DNA of 64,000 nt. It comes from Ypsolopha sequella. Its lineage: Eukaryota > Arthropoda > Insecta > Lepidoptera > Ypsolophidae. Positions within the stretch are counted from its first letter, which is position 1, and every line of letters begins with the position of its first letter. The stretch covers positions 30,421,045 through 30,485,044 of the forward strand of contig OW203990.1 of NCBI GenBank assembly GCA_934047225.1. Direction: 5' to 3'. The position numbers were made by a program, and so were the translations under genes. Of this stretch, positions 40,136 through 52,012 are shown piece after piece. Under the pieces are notes generated by a model. The model ran no database searches. It worked only from the letters and a program-made list of their open reading frames with translations, and was not told the DNA's origin.

Positions 40136-43100
40136 TCCACTGATTTCACTACAATCCAATGGTTTCACTGCAATCCAATAATCCAGGTTCGAGGGGTCCG
40201 GGTCTCGGGTTACGCGCCGGTTGCGCGGGACAACCTCCTTCCGATGGAGTGTCTCGACTTGTCGGTGGTGTCACGGAAACTGTCCGCCGAAGTGGGGGCG
40301 ATTAATGGTCCTGCACGGGCTCTCCGCTACCGTGAGTATTGTGCACTTCCCCCCGGTCACACGATTCTTACGAATTCCCTCTCAGCTATAATGCTTTTTA
40401 TTTTTTTTTCAATGTATGTGCTCGTAAAGGCCCACTTTTTATGCATCAAAACCGAACAAAAAGTCGATTATTTTGCCCTAGGGCTTTATTATTATTTTTT
40501 TTTTATTTATTTACAATCTCAGATAAAGAACCAGTTTACAATGGTTGACTAACCTGCAGCCTTTCCTGTGTACCATAGATGTTATACTTTTTTTTCCACT
40601 GTTTAACGGCTCTGGATACAGTCCTTTTGAGCCAATTATAATTTAAAGTTCACAAGATTATATTTATTTTCATTTCCTCACACTATGCATTGAAAAACGT
40701 AGTATGATACACGGGCGTAAAAGCAATAAATTACTCGGTTACGTTTAAAACACTCGCTACGCTCGTGTTTTAAATCGTCCTCGTAATTTATTCCTTTTCG
40801 CCCTAGTAGCATAAACTACTATTATTGTAAGTGGCCAGTTCCCATAGACGAGATTTTTCCAGAAACTTGCAGTATGCCCCACGTATTAATATTACATGTG
40901 TACCTAATTGTATTCTTATAGGTTTTGTATTTTAGACGATAGAAATATTTTCTGTTGGTTATGGACTTACGTACGACGACGCACTGTGGGAATTCCGCGG
41001 AAATAGATAATTTTTGTGTTGTATCTTTTACAAAGAGAATTTTATTTTTTGTGAATGACCAATTAAACGCTGCTTCCAAATTTACCAAATAAATTTTTTT
41101 GGGCTTGGTACTTTTTTTTCTACTGATTTTTAAAATTAATAAATTTTCCATTGTTTTAGTTTATTCCATTCAGAACCATTTATAGAAAGAATTTATTTAA
41201 ATGTTTCGATCAATAGTTTCTAATTATGTATATATATATTTTTTTTAGTGTCTATTTTCTTGTTAACATTATACCGTACTCAAAATAAAAAAAAGTGAAA
41301 AAACTCAAGGTTACGGTTTTGTTTAAATATAGTTTCAGAATAACTACGGTTTCTTTTCAAACTCTTGGTCCTACACTTTTAGCTACATTTGCCTACATAT
41401 GCTTATGTATGTCAGTGAATAGCTGGATATCTATACTATTAGTTGACAATAAATTCAGCTGCCCATACCTACCCTCCCTAAAGAAATTAAAATTTTAAAA
41501 CTCAAAAGAACAAAACCAAGTTACCTAGTACACCTTTTTGCTCAAGTTGGCGCCACGCGTAGTTACTTTTTTGGCAATTTATGCTTGCGTTTAAGGCTGC
41601 ATAGGCAATAAGTCCTTTGCCTAAAGGATTATAAAAAAAAGAAGTTTGTTTTTAATTAGAAATTGAATTCGCGAAAATCGCGGGGTTTTTAAATTAATAA
41701 AATATCGTCGCCAAAATTTTGTAAGATATTTTAATAGGTATTTCTTTTGTTAGACTGGGCAACACCAAAATGTAGCTTTGTAACCTAACTAGCACCTATA
41801 TGCATAAGTTAGTTGCCTGAAATCACTTGTGAAATATTTTAAGTCATTTAACAGTAGTAATTTCCGTGATTCCATACAAATGTTCCCACAGTGCGACGTA
41901 AAAAGTACTATTTTTATTTTCAAACTGGCTAATTTGCTTAGGCGAATAGCAGTTTTAAACTGTCAAATGGGTATGATTTGTTTTTACAAAATCGCAACCC
42001 TGTTCTGTTGTCACGTCCCAAACCTCAGAATAAGGAATACAAATAGAAACCTGGCTAAAATAATACGCGGAGAAAGACACCTATCCTTGATTTTCTTACG
42101 ACATTCTAGTGCGTTAGAGAGAGATGGATATGTATTAGTTTTTTCTTAATTAGGTAGGTTGTCACTAGTTCGTTGCTTTGCTAGTGATGTAACAATGTCG
42201 ATTTTTGACTACGATAAATAAACCAAATCGAAATGAACCGCGACCAATCTCCTTACCACACATTATATCGTATCAAAGTGTGAAAAAAAAGAGAATGCAG
42301 GAGGCACCGACCTTTCTTTGGAAGGAGGCCAAGAGAATTAATAGCAAAATGGTCTCTGTCTACCCCACTGGGACACATGTTATATTGTGTAAATAAGGAA
42401 TTAATAAAAGGATATCTTTCGTTTAGCATAATGTTTTTTATTAAGTACAAATTACTATATCGTAGGCAGGTAGGTACATAAGTTAAGTCCAAAATTGTGC
42501 TTGTTTCTAGTACAAAAAATTCTGTAGCTTGTATCAGAGATACAACCGTAAACTATTTAAGTGGATACTTTTTAAATCGCCTCTTAACTCAATCAAATAG
42601 ATGTTCGTTGATGTCGCGTCTTTGTTCAATCAAGGAGGAAGGAATTAATCGCAACAATAGAAATCATAATAATCAGACTTATAGGATTCGTAATAATAAT
42701 ATTATGTCAATGATGAGCGATGACAGCGCAATTACTACAGAGCTAATTTAATTTTTTTTTTATTTCTATCAAATAAACATCAACTTATCTTGAATAAAAA
42801 CTAATAACAAATAATGAACGATTAAAATACCTAATAACCTGTAATAAGAAATCAAATTATGCGCAGTTCAAGTCAATAAGCATTCCCAAAATTCATATCA
42901 CGATAGAACTACCCTGTCAAAGTACTTTTATTGTCAACCACTAAGTACGAAAATGTCTTGATCTGCGGAATTTCTTCGTGAAGTCGATCACGGCAGTAAC
43001 GTGAACGAACAGGCCTTTCAGAACGATTTGCGAACATAGACGTATGCACTTTTCTAAACCACAGACATCCATAGGTACTGGTTCTGTTGCCTAAAATTTA

Positions 43101-45078
43101 AAAATTATCGAGTTAATATACTACAGTATAGTACAAGCACGTACCTACAAACAAGATTGATAATGCAATTATACATAATTATTTAAAGGTTACCAATGTG
43201 TCTGTATCTGGTAAATATAACGTTGCTAAGGCATCTGCTTTTAAAAGTCTCCATTTTAAATTTTCGTTTGGTCCAAAAGAATCCGACGTAAAGTGTTTCG
43301 AACAAATATGACTGCTTTTTTAATAAGTCGTTCACTTTTTAATTCTTCCCTTTTTGGAAATCTGTAACAAAAAAATATAGCGATATTTATTCGGCATTAT
43401 TTTTCTTTTAACTCGCGCTGCAAAGAGGGATTTTCTTTTTTTTTTTTTACTCTTTCCTAGTCGCTGGATAGATGGCGCTGAACTTGGTAAGTTACTGCAA
43501 GGAACGGAACGTCACACAATTTTTTGATTATTGCACTTGGATGTAATTTTGAGATCGTAAAACGAAACGTACATAAAAAAGTAATTAATGTCATTGTCAC
43601 ATCACATCACAATGGCATTTTGAAAATAAATAAATAATAACAACAAGGAAAAAGAAAAAAATATTTGGCAGTCTTTTTATGAGTTTTCTACGCCAGAAAA
43701 AAAATGTCCCAAGAGAAAAGAAGAGAAGTCTGTGCCTTGTGGATTTGTATAAAAATGTGGATTGTGGATTGTGGATTTGTATAAAAGTCGTAAAGCGCAA
43801 TGAGTACAAGCCATGGTACATTTTAAACCTGGACGGACCATAACAAAGCATTCGCACATAATATGCTCAGCACACATGTCATCAACCAACGTGCGTATGT
43901 GACGTGACGTGACGTGACGCAATGTTTTTTTTTCAATCGTTTTGGCTTTGGCACCTAGCAACGTAGTCAGTTCCACACCATCTACAGAGTTCTTGGAAAC
44001 TACGTTTTTTTTTTAATACTCAAAAAGAAAACCTCTCATTAATCTATTATCCTTTTTGCACGGCTGCCGCGGGAACCAATGTTCGATAGTTTGCTACACG
44101 GACTTTAGTACATCACTATACGAAAAAACATAACCTCTCATAGTCGGCAGAAAATATATATAAAACAGGCAAATATCGGTGTAGAATTGAACACGAGTAT
44201 GATTTACAAGAACTACTATTATTGTTACTGAGTTTTAGGTATGATCCTGCAACTTATTAACATAAAAACTATCAGAACTCACCGATGAAATGATATTGCT
44301 TCATTGTTGTTTTCTTTTCTTCTTGTATGCGATTTACAGCCTTCAATCGCACAAGACATTTTATTACAATGTTAAAAAAACAATCAACACAAACAATAAT
44401 AAATCACACTTTCACGAATTTTGAGAGGAAGAGCACCAAAATATTTAATTTCCTTTGGTGAAGCTGTAAACTTTCGCAAAATGCAATACACATTTCGATG
44501 CCACCAAATTAAGATGTGATGCACGCAACGAACGATATTACAACACAACGATACAATGATGAGACATATTTAATTTGATGGTATTATAATATTTAAAATA
44601 CATCCAAATTACATCCATCTGACATTTGTTTGGTTCAGTCTAGTGACACACCAGGAAAAAATATAAAGTAAGTGCGGTCCGCTGTTTCATTCACTCGTAC
44701 ACAGGAGTAATTTACGTTAGATGAGTACAATGGCTAATGCCCAGTTCTTATTTTAGTCAGGCTTCTATTTGTATTCCTTATTCTGAGTCCCAAACGTATG
44801 TACCTCAGACCAATCAACCAATAGACAAAGTCTTGGTGCCCTCAAAACGTACTACCCAAAACTTCATTTCGACTCCTAATGACTTCTGTCCAAGTCACCA
44901 AATTATAATGTACTGTTACTTTTCTTAAGTGACAACATTGGCAATCCTTTGTAATTTGATCGCGTTATAGCTTGTGTTTATGTTAGGAAGTAAGTCGGCA
45001 GATTTTTAAGCAAAATTTTATTTAAGTTGTGTTTTGCTGCGAATTATCGTATGGAAAAGGGTTGAAGATACAAGGACA
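40136..45078. other. long gene-poor AT-rich stretch
   Basis: No gene, RNA or complete transposon recognised. Small items: a palindrome around 'aaaacactcgctacgctcgt' (40746-40772), a GTGAC pentamer repeat at 43898-43919, and 'gtacctcagaccaatcaacc' at 44802-44821, which recurs inverted at ~51545-51575. Short ORFs (42205-42396, 42497-42751, 44737-44928 and others) have no domain and composition like their surroundings. Confidence 0.5.
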
Positions 45079-46208
45079 ATGTCCTGCTACATGCGTGGTT
45101 GCAGATCCCATTCGGGGAATAAAGAAAACTCGAACAGCAATATCAGTTTTCACAAGTGAATAAAAAGTGATGTTTTCCGAGTAAATGAACCATAAAATGG
45201 AATTCCATCAAGAAAGACCGCATTTTACGACGTGTCGTTTTCATATAGTAACGTAAATATAGCTTTTAGAATAAAAGTAAATCCTAAAATCATTAAAATA
45301 ATTAAATCCGTTTTGAGGTTATTAGTGAAGTCAAAACAGTTGTCGGTAATTTTACTGATTTTGTGCTAGTATGAAGTATTGATTCAGCTTATTTTACTTA
45401 AGGTTCCCCAAAAATTAAGACATTCGTAAACGATGGTTTGTTGCTATTAGCTGGAGTTGGAAACAGCACAAAACTAATTGGAAAGTGCTCAAAGCACTTC
45501 AATCCAGAGTGCTTTCTGAAAAGAACTATTTCGACCACGCTTAAAAGACGATGCGGTGCCCACCTTGAATTTACCTAGTAAAACAGAAGTTGTTTTGGTT
45601 GAATCCTTCACTACGCTCAAAATTCTAACTTAGAATCACGAGTCTTGCTCGAGATTCAAACTCGGCACTCGCAACAAAAATAAACTTTGCTCTCTTGTTG
45701 CACAAATTTTAATGCTTATTTTACTACTATCTGTTTAAAAATGACCAATAAGTGAACAGGACTGCAATGGAACCATCAAAAGCTGGCTTTGTAGTGCGTA
45801 AATTGAAAAAATTCTTGCATTGAAAAAAAATTCTCCAAGCCCTAGAAGGACCTGCTAACAGCATGCCCCTAATGAGTGTAAAAGACAGAGGAGGGCTGAC
45901 TAAGCCATCAAAAAGCATTCAAAAAATCTACCAAACCGCAGAGAAAATCCTGAGAGAGTTTAAGGATGTAGTTACAAAAAAAAAGTGTAAGAAAACCACA
46001 GCACTTCACATCTATGATAAACCAAATTTCACAAAGATTATTGGTACAGACAGACGTACTTGACGACCTACATGACCATTCGTTGGATAACTTCGTGTTC
46101 AACACGTATTTGAAACTTAGAATACATCACATGACGAAGGGAATTACTGCACCCATCGAAAATATACGCTCATTTCTGACGAAAACAATAATTTTCAAAG
46201 GTCAATAA
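45079..46208 (+). pseudogene. THAP/P-element-type transposase remnant
   Basis: ATG 45079 starts MSCYMRGCRSH and reaches ISFHK before a stop, like the N-terminal C2CH zinc finger of a THAP domain. The second half of that domain appears near 45495-45590: CSKHFNPECF in one frame, LKDDAVPTLNLPSKTE in another. After ~250 bp of unreadable sequence, 45863-46063 gives KDRGGLTKPSKSIQKIYQTAEKIL. The frame 46014-46208 gives LRIHHMTKGITAPIENIRSF and LTKTIIFKGQ, resembling the C-terminus of P-element/THAP9-like transposases. The catalytic middle is missing. The split order supports one decayed gene; the family call rests on motif recognition. Confidence 0.6.
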
Positions 46209-46461
46209 ATACGTTTATTGTTGGCTGCTTTGTAAATCTTAATGACATGCGAAAATCAAACGTACTCACTGGAGAAAATTGAGAAATTAAACAACCATGA
46301 AGTTTAAAAAAATTAAGCTTCTCAATAAAACGATTCAATTATGCATTTTGTATGCGAAGGTCAAAATGTAATTTTTATTTTTGATGTTTTATATAATAAT
46401 ATGTAAAATAGTAATTCTGGAGTTTGCAACAAATTGTTTCTTTTATCCTCTGATTATTTTT

Positions 46462-46608
46462 TGTTAAGGTTGATTAAAAAGTCTGTATTGTCTTTTACTC
46501 AGACGTCAGGTAGACGGTTGGCTTGCTATCAAAATGTAAAAATGTTTTCCTTTATTCTTTCGATTTAATAAAATACATTGAACCCTAGTATCCAGTTATT
46601 TCTCTACA
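46462..46608 (+). repeat. copia B 5' LTR
   Basis: 147 bp, TG...CA ends, contains 'aataaaatac' near its 3' part. The internal primer site 'ggttatgggc' follows directly and matches the half tRNA-iMet primer used by Drosophila copia. Confidence 0.95.
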
Positions 46609-46731
46609 GGTTATGGGCTAATTACGCTTTACATAAGCTGGCATAAAATTTGTAAAAAAATAAAAGTCCGCATAAAACAAGTTCAGCAACAAAAAAAATT
46701 TGCTAGCATAAAACAAGAAAGTAGATGAAAA

Positions 46732-49191
46732 ATGGCCAGCGCGGACGAATTAAAATCTATTGAGAAACTTTGTAATGCCGATTCTTACCATATGTGGAAA
46801 TTTCAAACGAATATAATATTTCAAGCAAGAAATCTTTTGGATATAGTAGAGGGTAAAGAGACAGAGAAAACGGGGGACTCCTCTTTCCAAAAAAGGGATG
46901 CCCAGGCAAAATTGGTAATAATTCAAACAGTGGAGAAAAAGTTGTTGGTCCAGTTGTTTACGTGTAAAACGTCACATGAGATGTACAGAAAAATCTGCGA
47001 GCTGTTTGACGGGAGCGAGAATCGCCGTAAAGGTTCTCTAATGCAAGATTTCTTCAACTTCAAATTTAACGAAGAAGCGAGTATGACAGAAAATTGGGCT
47101 ATACTAGAACACATTACGTATAGGTTAAAGCAAATTGGAGTAGACCTCGCAGAAGATATGTTGGAGAGTAAAATGCTTACATGTCTAGGATCTGCTTATA
47201 CGGGATTTGTTACCGCCTGGGAATCGACATCCAAAGATGAAAAGACTCTACAGAACCTAAAATTGAGACTCATAAAAGAAGAGGAGAAAAGAAAAGAAAA
47301 TAGTGAAGCAAGTACTAGTTTCGCATACAAAACTGTAACGAGTAATAAAAACAAGGTTAAAGTAAATGAAGGTGATGGTAATAATAATAAGTCGGCGTAC
47401 AGAGGTAATAACAGGAATACTAGGTGTTTTATATGTAATAAAGTAGGGCATTTTGCCAAAGATTGTAGAAATTGTTGCTCAATCTGTAAGAAAACCAACC
47501 ACAGAGATAAAAATTGTTTCTTTAAGAATCAACATAAAAACAGTAATAACAAGTCGGCATTTATTGTTCATGATATTGCTGAGGAGGCAGACTCCATAAA
47601 ATTGGGTAAAAATAAGTCAGCATTTCATGTGTACGATAATGCTGAGGAGTCAGACTCCATAAAATTTGTCGTTGATTCTGGTTGCACAGCTCACATGGTT
47701 AATGATAAAAATGCGCTGTGCAACATAAAAAGTCACGTAACTGATATCGGTGTGGCTAAAACAAGCGAAAAGATGAAGTCAGTATGTCAGGGAGAATGTT
47801 TGGGCAAAACTTGTGTCTTGAAAAATACTTTATACGTACCAGATCCGTCGCGTAATTTAATTTCAGTTTCAGCAGTTACTGAAAACGGCGGAAAAGTGAC
47901 GTTTGAGAGAGATCGCGTAGTAATTTCTAGCAGTTCAGGATTCATAAAAGGAAGAAAAGATGATTTAGGCCTGTTCACACTGGATCTTGCTAAAGACCAA
48001 GATGAAGCACTTATTTCTACCCATAAAAATAGTTCAGCCATAGAGTGGCATAAAAAAATGGGACATCCTGGAAAAGGTATGTTGAAGATTTTACCTCAAG
48101 TCGCGGATGGCATAAAAGTAGAGAATATTGAAGAGGTAGATAAATGTGAAGTTTGCATAAAAGCAAAGCAGGCAAGATTGCCATTTAAAACCCAGCGTAG
48201 ACGTGCAGAAAGATTACTAGAAATAATACATACAGATGTATGTGGTCCTTTAGACATAAAAACCTGGAATGGAAAATACTACATACTAACCATAATGGAT
48301 GATTATAGTCATTTTACGACTGTATATTTGCTTAAAAATAAATGCGAAGTTTCGGATAGTCTGAAAGATTTTATTAAAGAAGCAGAGAGAGAAAAAGACA
48401 TGAAAGTATCGACACTTCGATGTGATAATGGCGGCGAGTATACAAGCAATGAATTTAAAGCTTGGTGTAAACATGTAGGCATAAAACTAGACTACACGGT
48501 ACCACATAGCCCACAACTGAATGGCAAAGCTGAACGATTGAATAGGACTATATTGGAAAAGGTAAGAGCACTGCTATTTAACTCAGATGTACACAAAGAG
48601 ATGTGGGGTGAAGCTGCGTACTGTGCTACATACTTGATTAATAGACTGCCAAGTGAAGCCATTAAAAACAGAACGCCATTTGAACTGTGGAATGGAAGAA
48701 AACCAAACTTAGCAAATATACAAGAGTTTGGATCTGAAGCATTTGCAAAAGTACTAAAACCTATAAAGAAACTAGACTCCAGAACAGAAGAATACATTAT
48801 GGTTGGATACGCTAATAATGGTTATAGGCTGTTTGATAACGTAAAACGGAAAATTGTAGTTGCACGTGATGTTACGTTTAAAAATAAAATCTTGGACATA
48901 AAACCAGAAGAAAAAGTCTCGATTGAAGACATGAAATTTGCAAATGTTCAAGACGATGATTATGAAGAATACAACGATAAAGATGTCGTTCACTCTCCAG
49001 AAGAATCAAGTGAAAATCCTGAAACAGAAAATACGATTAATGTTGAAGAAGAAACAGAAGAAAAACAAGTAGAATTAAGGAGAAGCAATAGAAAACGAAT
49101 AATTCCAGATAAATATCAGGATTACGTTATGCTTACCTACAAACAAGCGATGCAATCCCCTAAAAAAGGAAAAATGGAAACAAGCAATTGA
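46732..49191 (+). pseudogene. copia B Gag-protease-integrase frame, truncated by frameshift
   Basis: 819 codons from ATG 46732 (MASADELKSIEKL). Gag takes residues 1-225. Two Cys-rich boxes follow, CFICNKVGHFAKDC and CSICKKTNHRDKNC. A short duplicated segment (NKSAF..HD/YDIAEEADSIKLG) precedes the protease FVVDSGCTAHMV. The integrase HHCC is at EWHKKMGHPG...CEVCIKAK. Catalytic residues are in HTDVCGP, RCDNGG and NGKAER (DD35E). After the integrase comes an acidic linker (NPETENTINVEEET, RRSNRKRIIPDKYQDYV). The frame is lost near 49165, in a run of A and G, and ends at 49189-49191, before RT. Gag, protease and integrase appear intact. Confidence 0.9.
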
Positions 49192-50144
49192 CAAAGAAAT
49201 GAAATCATAGAAAGAAAATGAGGTATGGGAGATAGTAGATATAAAAGAAGCGAATAACCATAAAATACTTACCAATAAATGGGTGTTTCGTGTAAAAGAA
49301 GATGGAACACATAAAGCGCGATTGGTAGTCAGAGGCTGCGAACAGCATGACATGGACTTTGATGAAATATTTAGTCCAGTCGCATGCCAATCTGCCCTAA
49401 AAACTTTGTTTGCGTTAGCTGCTGCTAAGAAATATACGGTTATGACCTTCGATGTTAAAACAGCTTTCCTGAACGGCCAGTTAAAGGAAGAGAATGAGAT
49501 CTACATGAAACTGCCGTATGGGTCCGATGACAAGAAAGGAAATATCTGTAAACTAAAAAATCGTTATACGGATTAAAACAAGCTCCATAAAGATGGAATG
49601 AAAAGTTTATAGAAACTATGAAAAGTTTAGGTTTCATTCAGACAAAAAAAATGAGCCTTGCGTGCTAAAAAAATGAAGACGCCTCAATATTATTGGCCGT
49701 ATATGTTGATGATGGACTTATTGTAGGAAATAACAAAGAAGATATACTGAAAGTATTAAAAGACATAAATGAAAAATTCAAGATCAAGATATATGAAAGG
49801 CCGACTATATTTTTGGGTATGGAAATAAAACAAAATGAAAAGGGCATTTACTTGACACAAAACTCATACACCAAAAATATTTTAAATAAGTATAATATGT
49901 ACGAGCAAACGTTAAGTTTTACGTTGATAACCAGAGTGCTATTCAACTGATTAAAACTGGAATATCTAATAGGCGCTCTAAACATATAGATGTGAGATTT
50001 CATTACATTCATGAGCTTTATTGTCAAAATGAGATTTCAATTAATTATTGCCCCACAAATTCTCAAACAGCTGACATACTGACAAAATCATTGAACCGTA
50101 TAAAGTTTTTAAGACATAAGGGCTCGCTCATTAGTAAGTTATAA
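49165..50144 (+). pseudogene. copia B reverse transcriptase and RNase H remnants
   Basis: In the frame after the shift: a TAG at 49208-49210 inside the RT lead-in (KENEVWEI follows), then TNKWVFRVK, ARLVVRGCEQ, MTFDVKTAFLNGQ, and a frameshift near 49555. The next frame gives LYGLKQAP, a stop in place of the next residue, RWNEKF, then a region with another shift before AVYVDDGLIVGNN (YVDD, ~49699) and FLGMEIKQNEKGIYLTQ. RNase H is mostly deleted: coding jumps from LNKYNMY (~49895) to VDNQSAIQLIKTG, KHIDVRFHYIHE, TADILTKSLNR and a stop at 50142-50144. Not functional. Confidence 0.88.
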
Positions 50145-50409
50145 GTTTATAACTTCTGTATTTTACAGTTTTATGTAAGGGTAATAATAGGAGCTTTTTT
50201 GATTAGGTCAGTTGACCATAAAATAATGTTTTGTTAATGATTTTTGTTTAGTTTTGAGCTTAGGTCAGTTGACTATAAAATGTTGTTTTTTTGTTTAGTT
50301 TAAACTTTAAAGCTTAGAAAAAGCTACGTGTTTCGGCGTCTGATGCAATATATATAAAATTTAGTTTTATTCAACTTTAAGATTAGTAATTTGTAAAATT
50401 AGGAGAGGA

Positions 50410-50556
50410 TGTTAAGGTTGATTAAAAAGTCTGTATTGTCTTTTACTCAGACGCCAGGTAGACGGTTGGCTTGCTATCAAAATGTAAAAATGTTTTCCTT
50501 TATTCTTTCGATTTAATAAAATACATTGAACCCTAGTATCCAGTTATTTCTCTACA
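50410..50556 (+). repeat. copia B 3' LTR
   Basis: One base differs from the 5' LTR. Preceded by purine tract 50401-50409. Confidence 0.95.
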
Positions 50557-51836
50557 TTTTTCTGAGTTTTATTATTATTATCATTATTTTACAATTGTTT
50601 GAAAGGGATCCTTTTGAGTGTTAAGGAGGCTAGTTTTCATGGCGGCGCCTTCCCCTCAAAATATGTATTTTTAGTGGGAGTGGGACCGTATATGTGTGGA
50701 TGTATGTATGTAAACGTGGTATTCTTAGTTTTGAAAATAAAGTTGATTATTTCATTCCATAAATATTTGGCAGGTTTCTCAATTTCATATATTATTTTAT
50801 CTACTCCCATACTACAATAAGGTAATTGCATCATCAAAATCAGTTTTATAAGTACCTATACTGTTTATCTGATAATATTACATTATAACACCGTGATTCT
50901 GCGCTGCTATTGGCCCAATTTACTATAACACCGCTAGAAAGCCAATCAACAACAGCGACGAGAAATAAGTCCCGACCTTATTTCTCAAGCCACGCCCACT
51001 TTATCCTAGTTGCTTCTAATTGGTACTCAAGGCAACATTACCGGTCGATGAACTCGGGGTTCATGAACGAGTGTTCTTCTCATTTTTCGTGAAATTGTTA
51101 GTTGAAAATATGATTAAAATACGATATTTTTGATGGTCGTAGATTAAGTATTGTGTCCAACTGAACATAAATAGACATTTCGACACTTGTGCAAAACTAT
51201 TACGAAACTCACTTAGTTCGTTTCGTTAACAAGCACTCGTGTCCCAATAACTTGAATTATGTTACAGTTGCACAAAATACTATGATAATCTATGTAGTTT
51301 TCTAACTGTACAACAAGGTATTATTAAGGCTTTTTTTTATCCAAATTGATATCGATAAAGTCTGCAAACCGGTAGTCCGATACATGCCTAGTTGCAAGCG
51401 TTTGAAAGATAGGGCTGTAGCCGGCTTGAAATCGACGTACTGATAAAAATACTGCCATCTTGTTTTTTCATACGGAGAGTTGTATATGTGAAAGTAGCAT
51501 AGCTTTACCATTCTAGGTTTCTGCTTAATTAGATTTTGTCTATTGGTTGATTGGTCTGAGGTATGTACCTTTCCAAAAGTCAATAAATATTGATGGCGAA
51601 TGTTGTCACATCCATGGCCGAATATCTATCTACCTAATTCGTTCCAGTAATTTTATGTATGTTATTATAATTTTTAAACCATTGACACCGTGAGACGAAA
51701 TAAATAACGAATAAATTAAAAATCTGTATATTTTTACAATTTGTTCATTTAATCACTGAGTATGAATTTGGTATTTCTTTATAAAATTTTTACGTACATA
51801 TAATGAAAAAGGAAGAATCTTATAATTTATTAATTA
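50557..51836. other. gene-less stretch between copia B and the Helitron end
   Basis: AT-rich. A segment at ~51530-51575 is the inverse of 44799-44845. The minus ORF 51302-51583 has no domain. No gene recognised. Confidence 0.45.
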
Positions 51837-51980
51837 CTAGCTTTTGCCCGCGGCCTAACCCGTGCTGATTCCGCTTGCATTTTCCCGGGATAAAGGGTAG
51901 CCTATGTCACAAGTTGCCGCGTTGTTGCGTGAAACAAGGATAAACTAACAAACCAACAAACACACTTCACATAAAAAATT
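51837..51980 (-). mobile_element. Helitron-like 3' end, minus strand
   Basis: The plus strand begins CTAG (51837-51840) 'cttttgcccgcggc', the reverse complement of the Helitron end 'gccgcgggcaaaagctag' seen in related form at 31347-31369. It continues 'tttcccgggataaagggtag', which I recall from lepidopteran Helitron-type repeats. The rest of the element is not present. Confidence 0.6.
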
Positions 51981-51990
51981 ACATAACTTA

Positions 51991-51996
51991 TTTATT
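51991..51996 (-). promoter_or_regulatory. likely poly(A) signal of the serpin gene
   Basis: AATAAA on the minus strand, 16 bp beyond the end of the 42-bp array and about 1.25 kb after the serpin stop codon. The array contains no AATAAA, so this is the first canonical signal. Inference; transcripts are needed to confirm use. Confidence 0.5.
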
Positions 51997-52012
51997 CATT
52001 TTGTAACAGGTG

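Larger units (their letters stand above)
46462..50556 (+). mobile_element. copia B: LTR retrotransposon
   Basis: Two 147-bp LTRs (46462-46608 and 50410-50556), tgttaaggtt to ctctaca, differing at one visible base (gacgTcagg versus gacgCcagg). 'ttttt' flanks both sides, consistent with a 5-bp target duplication but low in information. Primer site 'ggttatgggc' at 46609 and purine tract 'aggagagga' at 50401-50409. Total 4095 bp, with several pol lesions. Confidence 0.95.
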
